Assembly (NCBI RefSeq): GCF_018860975.1
Contig: NZ_JAHKQI010000008.1
Location: forward strand, 62,001 to 126,000
Length of the DNA: 64,000 bases
From: Lentibacter algarum
GTDB taxonomy: Bacteria; Pseudomonadota; Alphaproteobacteria; Rhodobacterales; Rhodobacteraceae
Direction: 5' to 3'
A model generated the notes under the pieces. It did not search any database. It was not told where the DNA came from and saw only the letters and a program-made list of their open reading frames with translations. The translations under genes and the position numbers were made by a program. Shown piece after piece: positions 55,774-62,900 of the stretch (its first letter is position 1; each line of letters opens with the position of its first letter).

Positions 55774-56860
55774 CTTGCGCCGTAAGGCGAAGGCTGGACG
55801 CGAAGAGCAGCAATCGCGGGTGATGTCACCGGCGCGGGCGATGCGTATAGCGTTGTCACGGGCGGCTGATGACCTCTTTGAGCTCGCGGTAACCGTGAGC
55901 GGCGTGCAATGCGAGCAACTTGGGCAAGACGGCATGCTGCGCACCGTCGATGACGAGATGCTGCTGGTCGTGCTTGACGGCCCAAATGGGGCTGTTGGCG
56001 CTGTGGCAGTTGATCTGTCGGTGCTGGCTGGAATTATCGAGCAGCAAACCATGGGGCAGGTTCTGAGGGGCGCCCCCGAGGCCCGCGCACCGACTTCGAC
56101 AGATGCGGCGCTGATCTCGTCGCTGGTTGATGCTGTGCTGGCCAGTGTCGCCGACAACCTCGGGCCTGTTGAAGGGCGGATAACAGCGGGCTTTCACTTT
56201 GGCGCACGGCTCGAAAGCAAGCGCCACCTCGGCTTGCTTGTTGAGGCAGCAGATTTTCATGTTCTTCGGGCCCAGCTTGACCTGAACGGTGGTGCAAAGC
56301 GCGGTGAGTTTGTGCTGATTTGCCCTGTGCAAGCCGCACATATCGAGCCGTTTCATGGGGTAAACGATGATCCTTCCGAGGCCGAGGCTGACGACACCAA
56401 GCCTGAAACCACGTTCTTTCAGAGCGCTTTGATGCAGGCTGAAGCATGCTTGCCCGTCATCATACACCGGCAAAAAATGTCGCTGGCGCAATTGGCCAAA
56501 TTGCAAGTGGGTGATGTTCTGGCCCTGCCGGAAGGAGCTTTGGAGAGGCTTGAAATCGGCAGCGGCGTGCCACAGAAGATCGGCCCTTGCCAGCTTGGGC
56601 AACACGAGGGGCAGCGCGCGGTGCAACTGCGGTTTGCTGTGCGGCCTTCGAGCGATGAGTTCGGCGAGAGCATAGAGCAAGATCGGGATTATGATACTTC
56701 TGCGGACTCGCTAACCGACTTACAAACAGGTGCTGCTCATACGTCCGCGGCTGCACCGGCTTTGATAGAGCCAAACGTGACTGAAGCGCCAACCACTGAG
56801 TTGCCCGATCTTTCGGATTTGCCTGGATTCGAGAGCAATCTGCTGCCAGAAGTCGGTTGA
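55715..56860 (+). CDS. FliM/FliN (SpoA) C-terminal domain protein
   Basis: A 381-residue protein if started at GTG 55715; starts at 55730, 55745 or 55760 within the repeat are equally possible. Residues about 20-200 show a FliM-like middle domain (MRIALSRAADDLFELAV; AALISSLVDAVLASVADNL). Residues about 245-315 form a SpoA surface-presentation domain (IIHRQKMSLAQLAKLQVGDV; VPQKIGPCQLGQHEGQRAVQ). The C-terminal 60 residues are acidic and disordered. No other flagellar gene is near. It could be a motor-switch variant or unrelated secretion scaffold. Confidence 0.78.
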   Translation: MSNETVSNETVLNETVLNDVLRRKAKAGREEQQSRVMSPARAMRIALSRAADDLFELAVTVSGVQCEQLGQDGMLRTVDDEMLLVVLDGPNGAVGAVAVDLSVLAGIIEQQTMGQVLRGAPEARAPTSTDAALISSLVDAVLASVADNLGPVEGRITAGFHFGARLESKRHLGLLVEAADFHVLRAQLDLNGGAKRGEFVLICPVQAAHIEPFHGVNDDPSEAEADDTKPETTFFQSALMQAEACLPVIIHRQKMSLAQLAKLQVGDVLALPEGALERLEIGSGVPQKIGPCQLGQHEGQRAVQLRFAVRPSSDEFGESIEQDRDYDTSADSLTDLQTGAAHTSAAAPALIEPNVTEAPTTELPDLSDLPGFESNLLPEVG

Positions 56861-56891
56861 GTTTTGGCCCGAAGTGCCTGATCAAACGCTG

Positions 56892-58937
56892 CTATGGCAG
56901 GCTTGGCGGTGCATAGTGACCGCCAGTTTTGATCATATCGTCGAGCCTGTCTGGCATCACGAAAAACTCCGCACGCAAAGGCTTGAAGCTGCGCAGGAAG
57001 GTGCGCATCGCCAATAGCCCGCCAGCTTGGGCCCAGAAAAACGGCCCACCATATGCGGGTTGACGCGCAAGCATGCTGCGGCTGAGAAAATCCAGCTTCC
57101 ACGGGGATGTCATGATGCCGGTTTCCAACAGTTGAGCTGAAACGCAATAGAGACTGGCATTCACTATTTGCCGGATATCGGCAGGTGACAGCGTCGTTTC
57201 GGCGACAGAACCGTCTTGCAGCAACTGCTGACGCCAGCGCTCTAATGCTTCTGCGGCCTTTGGCACGAGGTGCTGGCTATCGGGCTCAAAGGCTTGCGTT
57301 TTGTTACGGCCATCAATTCCGGAGCTGTGAAAGTAACCGCCTAAGGCCGGAGGGTTGTCGTGGGTGTCTTCGGTCATGAAAAACGAGCGAATGCGAAAAG
57401 GTTGCAAGCCAAAGCCTTCGGCATTCTGGATGTGAAGAGGAGGAATGAAGCCGGCAAGTGCAGCATTCACCTTTGCGACGGATGCGCCACGCGCAAGGCA
57501 TTCTTCAGCACCGTGAACATAGGCTGTCAGCAGGCGCGCCGAGCAAAGCCCGTCCTGTGCTTTTTGGACAAGCACAGCCAGGCCTGCCTTCTCGAGCGGC
57601 GCCTGAAAGGCCCAGGCCGTCGCGAGGGATTCTTGCAGGCCTTCGGTGAAAGCCAACTCGGAAAAGAGGATCCTGTCTGAGTGGACATGAAAGTAGGCCG
57701 CCGCGGTATTGCCAATGAGCGAAGACGCGAAATGCCCGGCACTGTGGCGCATGCCTGACGTGATCAGCAACGGTGTTTCATCTGCTAGAGCCTGCCGTAG
57801 GCTTCTTGCCAAAGCGGGAAGATCTTCTGGCGATTGAGCGCCACACTCGATAGCATATTCGGCTGCCGCGAGGGCTTCAAAGGAGGGCAGGCTCTTTAAC
57901 CGCGACATAGCAGCTTCTGCATGTGACGAGGTCAAGGACCCGCGTTTGATCCGTTGCGAGAAACGCCCCTGAATTGAAGCCCTCAGTGCGTCATAGCCCC
58001 CGTCTTCAAGCTCCAGAATGTCAATGCTGGCACCGGTATCCAACAGATTGAACGTTAAAATATGGGCGAGGGCGTTGGTTCCGATCAGGGTGAAACGGGG
58101 AGCATTCTTGGTGCGGCTGTTGGGCATGAGTGCTTCATCACAGCCGCGTTCGTATGCCAATGCGCGACTGCGCGGTGAAGCGGCCAGCACAGCGTCACGT
58201 TCCGCTACGAACTCCAGAAAAGCGGTTTCAGGCAGCAATTGTGCCGCCTCCAACGCGTCGATCAAGGCCGTTTGTTCTGGCGCATTGATGGGTGCGCGGG
58301 CCGTCTCAAGTGTCTGTTGATAGGCCAAGGGATCAAGATGCCCGGCCATTGGTTCGGTTGCGTATAGGTCATAGTCGCGCGCAACTTCGGCGGCGTGTCC
58401 AACGGTGTTCTGCCTGACGATTTGGGCAAACAAAGGCGCAAGCCCAGGCAGCGTTGCTGGCATAGGTATTGTTGCGTTCAACAGGTGCAAACAGCTTTCA
58501 GCGTCGAGCTCTCGGGCAAGGGTATGCAAGGCTTCGGGGCTGGGAAGGCGCCCTGATTGCAACCGCGAAAGGCGTAGGCTTGCGCCCTGATGAACGACCC
58601 GTGCATGAGCCGAGAGCGCCAGTTCAAACCCGGCGTCATAAACCGGGCCGCGCAACGCAGTTACGACCGGTTTTCTGGAGGTTCGAATAGCGGTGCAGAG
58701 TTGCGCGAAGGTCGGGGCCTGATCACCAGACAGGCGTTCCTCAAGTGGATAGTCTGCGCCGAACGCGCCAATTTCCCCTGAAATGACGAGCGCTTCGACC
58801 TCGTTGTTACTTTGCCCGTCTCGCAGGGCATCTAGAAACTCACGACGTTGCTCGACACAAAAAACCGCTCCGGGCAGATACCGCAAGCTGATAAGTGCGA
58901 CACCATTTCCGACGTTGGTCTGAATAAACTCTGCCAC
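56892..58937 (-). CDS. FadB-like enoyl-CoA hydratase/3-hydroxyacyl-CoA dehydrogenase homologue, catalytic motifs eroded
   Basis: A 681-residue protein with the three-part layout of multifunctional beta-oxidation enzymes: crotonase fold (1 to about 190), NAD-binding domain (281-460) and two C-terminal 3HCDH domains (to 681, with AYGGPFFWAQAGG). The crotonase glutamate E105 (GFELALSAHARV) remains. The second glutamate region and the glycine-rich PGxGG are gone (LRLSRLQSGRLPSPEA). The Rossmann glycines read LIGTNALAHI, and the HFFNP catalytic His motif is replaced by AAAYFHVHSD. GTG start at 58937 behind GAGGTAATCT. The frame is intact, so it is maintained, perhaps as a non-catalytic protein. 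Confidence 0.8.
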   Translation of the reverse strand: MAEFIQTNVGNGVALISLRYLPGAVFCVEQRREFLDALRDGQSNNEVEALVISGEIGAFGADYPLEERLSGDQAPTFAQLCTAIRTSRKPVVTALRGPVYDAGFELALSAHARVVHQGASLRLSRLQSGRLPSPEALHTLARELDAESCLHLLNATIPMPATLPGLAPLFAQIVRQNTVGHAAEVARDYDLYATEPMAGHLDPLAYQQTLETARAPINAPEQTALIDALEAAQLLPETAFLEFVAERDAVLAASPRSRALAYERGCDEALMPNSRTKNAPRFTLIGTNALAHILTFNLLDTGASIDILELEDGGYDALRASIQGRFSQRIKRGSLTSSHAEAAMSRLKSLPSFEALAAAEYAIECGAQSPEDLPALARSLRQALADETPLLITSGMRHSAGHFASSLIGNTAAAYFHVHSDRILFSELAFTEGLQESLATAWAFQAPLEKAGLAVLVQKAQDGLCSARLLTAYVHGAEECLARGASVAKVNAALAGFIPPLHIQNAEGFGLQPFRIRSFFMTEDTHDNPPALGGYFHSSGIDGRNKTQAFEPDSQHLVPKAAEALERWRQQLLQDGSVAETTLSPADIRQIVNASLYCVSAQLLETGIMTSPWKLDFLSRSMLARQPAYGGPFFWAQAGGLLAMRTFLRSFKPLRAEFFVMPDRLDDMIKTGGHYAPPSLP

Positions 58938-59112
58938 AGATTACCTCACAGGTTTGTTGTCTTGATCTTGACGTCTGGACAGCGAACTTTCAAGCGTGAG
59001 CTGCTTGTATGCTGCCCACAAACTGTCATTGTAGGCTTCAGGTGACAGCCAATGTGCAGGGTTTGCGCGGCCGCAAGGTGCAAAACACTTCCCATAAAAC
59101 GGGGCTTGTTAC

Positions 59113-59128
59113 ATTTTGTTTATTGAAT
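59113..59128. promoter_or_regulatory. Near match to the ATTC-N8-GAAT operator upstream of the persulfide dioxygenase-like gene
   Basis: ATTT-TGTTTATT-GAAT differs from the sox operator form by one base (ATTT for ATTC). It sits in an AT-rich stretch 34 bp before the gene start. The same regulator as at soxC may bind here. Confidence 0.4.
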
Positions 59129-59161
59129 ATATGTGTTGTGACGCCAGTAAGGAAGAGACAG

Positions 59162-60025
59162 ATGACCCCTCAAGTACACGCTTTTTTTGATCAAGCGACC
59201 AACACAATTTCTTATGTGGTTAAAGATCCGAATAGCGCCTCCTGCGCCGTGATCGACAGCGTGCTTGATTTTGATTACGCATCCGGCCGCACTGATACCA
59301 AATCGGCTGATGAAGTGATCGCTTACGTTAAGGCCAACGAACTGAAAGTTGAGTGGCTGCTTGAAAGCCATGTACACGCTGATCACCTCTCGGCCGCGCC
59401 CTATATTCAAGAGCAAGTTGGCGGCAAGATCGGGATCGGTGACGGGATCACTGTTGTGCAAGACACTTTCGGGAAAGTGTTCAACGAGGGCAGCGCGTTT
59501 CAGCGCGACGGCTCGCAGTTCGATCGGTTGTTTGTTGACGGCGACAGCTTGCATATCGGGCAAATGCGTGCCGATGTCATGCACACTCCGGGCCACACGC
59601 CGGCTTGCCTGACGTTTGTGATCGGCGATGCGGCTTTCGTTGGTGACACGCTGTTCATGCCCGATTTTGGCACCGCGCGTTGCGACTTTCCGGGTGGCTC
59701 GTCGCAAGACCTGTATAACTCAATTCAAAAGATACTCGCGCTGCCCGACGAGACACGCATTTTTGTTGGCCATGATTACAAAGCGCCGGGGCGCGACGAG
59801 TTTGCCTGGGAAACAACCGTGGGCGCGCAAAAGGCGGCGAACGTGCATGTTGGCGCGGGCTGTTCGCAAGAAGATTTTGTCGCACTACGCGACACCCGTG
59901 ACGCCACTTTGGCGATGCCACGGCTGATCATCCCTTCGTTGCAAGTGAACATGCGAGCAGGGCAAATGCCCGAGCCTGATGCCGAGGGTGATGTCTTTTT
60001 GAAAGTGCCGGTAAACAAGTTGTAG
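59162..60025 (+). CDS. Metallo-beta-lactamase-fold persulfide dioxygenase-like protein
   Basis: A 287-residue cytoplasmic enzyme. Metal motif HVHADH (70-75), HTPGHTPACL and a late GHDY are present; this pattern, with LFMPDFGTARCDFPGG, matches the ETHE1/BLH persulfide dioxygenase group that oxidises glutathione persulfide to sulfite. The ATG at 59162 follows GGAAGAGACAG; a longer frame upstream runs through the promoter. It leads an operon with two YeeE/YedE halves and a DUF442 protein, supporting a sulfur role. Confidence 0.88.
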   Translation: MTPQVHAFFDQATNTISYVVKDPNSASCAVIDSVLDFDYASGRTDTKSADEVIAYVKANELKVEWLLESHVHADHLSAAPYIQEQVGGKIGIGDGITVVQDTFGKVFNEGSAFQRDGSQFDRLFVDGDSLHIGQMRADVMHTPGHTPACLTFVIGDAAFVGDTLFMPDFGTARCDFPGGSSQDLYNSIQKILALPDETRIFVGHDYKAPGRDEFAWETTVGAQKAANVHVGAGCSQEDFVALRDTRDATLAMPRLIIPSLQVNMRAGQMPEPDAEGDVFLKVPVNKL

Positions 60026-60033
60026 GACAAGAA

Positions 60034-60462
60034 ATGATTGAGATTGATTGGTTATGGGGCCTTTTCGGAGGGCTGCTTATCGGGTGTGCTGCGGCGATTT
60101 ACCTGTTCGGAAACGGGCGCATCATGGGGGCAAGCGGCATCCTTGGCGGGTTGGTTGACGGTTCGGCCAAGCGTGAATGGGCCGAGCGGAGTGCCTTCAT
60201 TGTTGGTCTGGTCGCGGCACCGATGCTGCTGCTGCCTGCCTTTGCCGAGGCGGATACGCATATTAACACCAATATCGCCGTGTTAGTTGCTGGTGGTTTG
60301 CTTGTCGGGCTGGGCACGCGGATCGCCAACGGTTGCACTTCGGGGCACGGCGTTTGCGGCATTTCACGGCTCTCTTTGCGGGGCATTCTGGCGACAGTGT
60401 TCTATTTGCTCGCAGGGGGCATCACGGTTCTGGTTTTCCGTCATATGCTCGGGGTGGTGTAA
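60034..60462 (+). CDS. YeeE/YedE-family membrane protein, N-terminal half type
   Basis: A 142-residue integral membrane protein with four TM helices and the conserved cysteine motif NGCTSGHGVCGISRLSLR. The full-length YeeE family imports thiosulfate through a relay of such cysteines; here the two halves are separate genes. It starts 8 bp after the dioxygenase stop and shares a TAATG overlap with the second half. Confidence 0.88.
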   Translation: MIEIDWLWGLFGGLLIGCAAAIYLFGNGRIMGASGILGGLVDGSAKREWAERSAFIVGLVAAPMLLLPAFAEADTHINTNIAVLVAGGLLVGLGTRIANGCTSGHGVCGISRLSLRGILATVFYLLAGGITVLVFRHMLGVV

Positions 60463-60890
60463 TGCGGTTGTTGATAGCGCTGTTTGCGGGGGCTCTGTTT
60501 GGTAGCGGACTGTTCATCTCGGGGATGACTGACACCGCCAAAGTGACGGGGTGGCTGGACATTTTCGGCAATTGGGATCCGACGCTGGCCTTTGTGCTTG
60601 GCGGTGCGATCTTGCCGATGTTTGTGGCTTGGCGTTTCACAAAGGGGAGGGCGCCATTAACGGCCGAGCGCTTTCCGACGCCTTCTGACGCGCCTGTCGA
60701 CAGGCGGCTTGTGATCGGGTCGCTGATGTTTGGAGCAGGCTGGGGGCTGTCGGGCCTCTGTCCGGGGCCTGCTATGGCCACACTTGGGTATGGTGGGGCG
60801 TTGCATTGGCTGTTTTTCGCGGCCATGCTCGCGGGGATGTTGCTTGCACCAATGGTGCAACACCGATTTTTTGAAAGGGATGCAGACTGA
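60462..60890 (+). CDS. YeeE/YedE-family membrane protein (DUF6691-like), second half
   Basis: A 142-residue membrane protein starting at ATG 60462 in a TAATG overlap. Conserved segments GALFGSGLFISGMTD near the N terminus and GWGLSGLCPGPA near residue 103, with one cysteine likely in the pore. Equal in length to the preceding gene, fitting a split YeeE transporter of sulfur compounds. It overlaps the DUF442 gene by one base. Confidence 0.88.
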   Translation: MRLLIALFAGALFGSGLFISGMTDTAKVTGWLDIFGNWDPTLAFVLGGAILPMFVAWRFTKGRAPLTAERFPTPSDAPVDRRLVIGSLMFGAGWGLSGLCPGPAMATLGYGGALHWLFFAAMLAGMLLAPMVQHRFFERDAD

Positions 60891-61294
60891 TGAATGACCT
60901 GAGCGAGAGTTTTGCCGCCGCACCGCAGATAACGGCCGAAGTTGTTTCCGAGCTGGCGGCTCTTGGTTTTTCAGATGTGATCTGCAACCGGCCTGACACC
61001 GAGAACGGCCCGTCCGAACAGAGCCACGTATTGCAAGCCGCCGCCGAGGCCGCAGGGCTTAAGTTTCATTTTCTACCGATTGATCAGTCAAATCTGCTTG
61101 AGCCTTCAAACACGGAGCGCACACAGCAGATAATGCAGAGTGCGGAGGGCAAAGTGCTGGCTTATTGCGCTTCCGGCACGCGCTCGACTTTTCTTTGGTC
61201 GCTGGCGCAGGCCGGAAAAATGCCTGCTGACGATATCATCAAAGCGGCAGCGGATGCTGGCTATAACGTCGAGCAGTTGCGGCCGATGCTCTAA
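60890..61294 (+). CDS. DUF442/TIGR01244-family sulfur transferase-like protein
   Basis: A 134-residue protein with a dual-specificity phosphatase-like fold signature: VICNRPDTE near residue 30 and the active loop YCASGTRSTFLW near 92, where Cys93 would be the nucleophile. In BLH proteins this domain is fused to the persulfide dioxygenase; here it is separate but in the same operon. Probable role: handling sulfane sulfur for the dioxygenase. Confidence 0.87.
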   Translation: MNDLSESFAAAPQITAEVVSELAALGFSDVICNRPDTENGPSEQSHVLQAAAEAAGLKFHFLPIDQSNLLEPSNTERTQQIMQSAEGKVLAYCASGTRSTFLWSLAQAGKMPADDIIKAAADAGYNVEQLRPML

Positions 61295-61306
61295 AAGTCT
61301 TCGAGT

Positions 61307-61522
61307 TTACGCGAGCATTATGCCCGCAACGACGCATCCAAGGCCAAGAGCCGAGAGCCCCAAGGCACCGAGGTTCCACGGCAAAATGGCCTGCACACGG
61401 GCTCGCAGAGCATCGTCAGGCAGCTTTTCACGGCGCGCTGAATTGACTTTGAGAATGCACCAGAACAAGCCGACAACACCGGCGACGGTCAGTGCGGCTC
61501 CAATCCAGACAAGCGTTTCCAT
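61307..61522 (-). CDS. Small two-TM protein of unknown function
   Basis: A 71-residue protein with TM helices at about 5-25 and 50-70 separated by a basic loop (NSARREKLPDDALRARVQ). Good ribosome site AAGGAGATCGCCC before ATG 61522. No family recognised. It is convergent with the sulfur operon. Confidence 0.65.
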   Translation of the reverse strand: METLVWIGAALTVAGVVGLFWCILKVNSARREKLPDDALRARVQAILPWNLGALGLSALGLGCVVAGIMLA

Positions 61523-61654
61523 GGGCGATCTCCTTTGCAGGGCAGAGCTATCTTATGAATGGAGCCGCGACAAGTAAAAGCCCTGACGAAAGGTCTTGGC
61601 AATTGGAGCCAAGGCCGTTAGCAAGGCGGCTCAACCTCAGAAAGGCTACTTGGC

Positions 61655-61912
61655 ATGGACGATTCAAACTCCCCTTCAAGCTACCGCGTAGGCGCCGAAG
61701 AACTACGCCAGTTTATCGAACGTTTTGAACGGCTTGAGGCCGAGAAAAAGGATATCGCCGAGCAGCAGAAAGAGGTGATGGCCGAGGCCAAAGGGCGCGG
61801 GTATGACACCAAAATCCTGCGCAAGGTTGTTGCCCTACGCCGCCGCGATGCCAATGACATCGCTGAAGAAGAAGCGGTGTTGGAAATGTACAAAGAAGCG
61901 CTTGGTATGTAA
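61655..61912 (+). CDS. gapR: GapR-family (DUF2312) nucleoid-associated protein
   Basis: An 85-residue protein matching the DUF2312/GapR family nearly end to end: GAEELRQFIERFERLEAEKK, then MAEAKGRGYDTKILRKVVAL, RRRDANDIAEEEAVLEMYK. In Caulobacter GapR binds overtwisted AT-rich DNA ahead of replication and transcription and stimulates topoisomerases. Alphaproteobacterial hallmark gene. It stands alone, 13 bp from a convergent gene. Confidence 0.95.
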   Translation: MDDSNSPSSYRVGAEELRQFIERFERLEAEKKDIAEQQKEVMAEAKGRGYDTKILRKVVALRRRDANDIAEEEAVLEMYKEALGM

Positions 61913-61925
61913 GCGTTTTTGCATG

Positions 61926-62801
61926 TCAGGCGGTGATGAAACTCACCCCCGGCATGCGCGATATTTCTTCTACATCTGCGTCATAAGTATCTGTTAACTC
62001 GTCGATCAGCTCTTCCGTCCAGCCGGGCACGTCGAGCTCTTCCTCGATCATGTCTTCGCGCGCGAACTTGTCAAGAAACGCCGATATGACCCGCCGTTTT
62101 TGTGCTTCCGTCATTTCGGGGTGCTGGGCAAGGTAGGCGCGAAAGCGCTGGATGCCTTCCTTGGTCATGATCTCGGAGATCAGATCAAACCCGCCTTTGA
62201 TCTTTTCATTCTGGTCGAGCCCCGCCATTTCGCGGATGAGATGCGCCCAGATCAGCGGTGTGTCTTCATTGCACCAAACCGTCAGCGCGACATTGGGGTT
62301 GTTGTCACGAATACGCTGCACAAGCTCCGACCAGCGCAGATCACGCGGATCAGCCCCAAAAGTCATTTCGGCAAAGTTGTTGTATTTGGTTTTGCCAAAC
62401 ATCGCCGGAAGGAAGGTTGCCGGATTGCAGATGGCAAGGAACACTTCGATCTCGTCTCCGGCAAACAGCTCGGAGAGAAAGCGCACGCGCTCTTCAGCAC
62501 GGTCGTATAGCAGGCCACCGCGCAATGCCATGTTGGGCACGCAAAACAGGTTGTCGTTTGACATGATGAGCCGCTCGGCGTCGTCCTCTTCAAGGATGCT
62601 CTCGATCAACACATCACGCGCATCCGAGCTGGCCTTGGCGTCACTCATTGCCAGCATTGTCTGGTGCAGGAGCTTTCGGTAACGTCCGGGCGGGGGCACA
62701 GCAGCGCCCAGGTTGGCAAAATCGCCGCGGTTTTTGAGCAAGCATTTCAGGATGCGGTCATCATCGGTGCAATGCACGCCAGCGTGAAAGATGATTTGCA
62801 T
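61926..62801 (-). CDS. Protein of unknown function, soluble
   Basis: A 291-residue cytoplasmic protein from ATG 62801, preceded by AGGAGCAAAACCGAT. It opens MQIIFHAGVHCTDDDRILKC, followed by PPPGRYRKLL, FCVPNMALRGGLLYDRAEERV and VALTVWCNEDTPLIWAHLI. The layout suggests a Rossmann-like or sulfotransferase-like fold, but no catalytic motif is clear. It is divergent from the iron permease across 99 bp. I assign no function. Confidence 0.6.
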   Translation of the reverse strand: MQIIFHAGVHCTDDDRILKCLLKNRGDFANLGAAVPPPGRYRKLLHQTMLAMSDAKASSDARDVLIESILEEDDAERLIMSNDNLFCVPNMALRGGLLYDRAEERVRFLSELFAGDEIEVFLAICNPATFLPAMFGKTKYNNFAEMTFGADPRDLRWSELVQRIRDNNPNVALTVWCNEDTPLIWAHLIREMAGLDQNEKIKGGFDLISEIMTKEGIQRFRAYLAQHPEMTEAQKRRVISAFLDKFAREDMIEEELDVPGWTEELIDELTDTYDADVEEISRMPGVSFITA

Positions 62802-62900
62802 ATCGGTTTTGCTCCTTTTGCGCATCTCGTTCGCGCCTTGTTGGTCACTATATACGGTCTTTTCTGGACAGTTAAACCGCAATAAGGCAAGAGCACTCAC

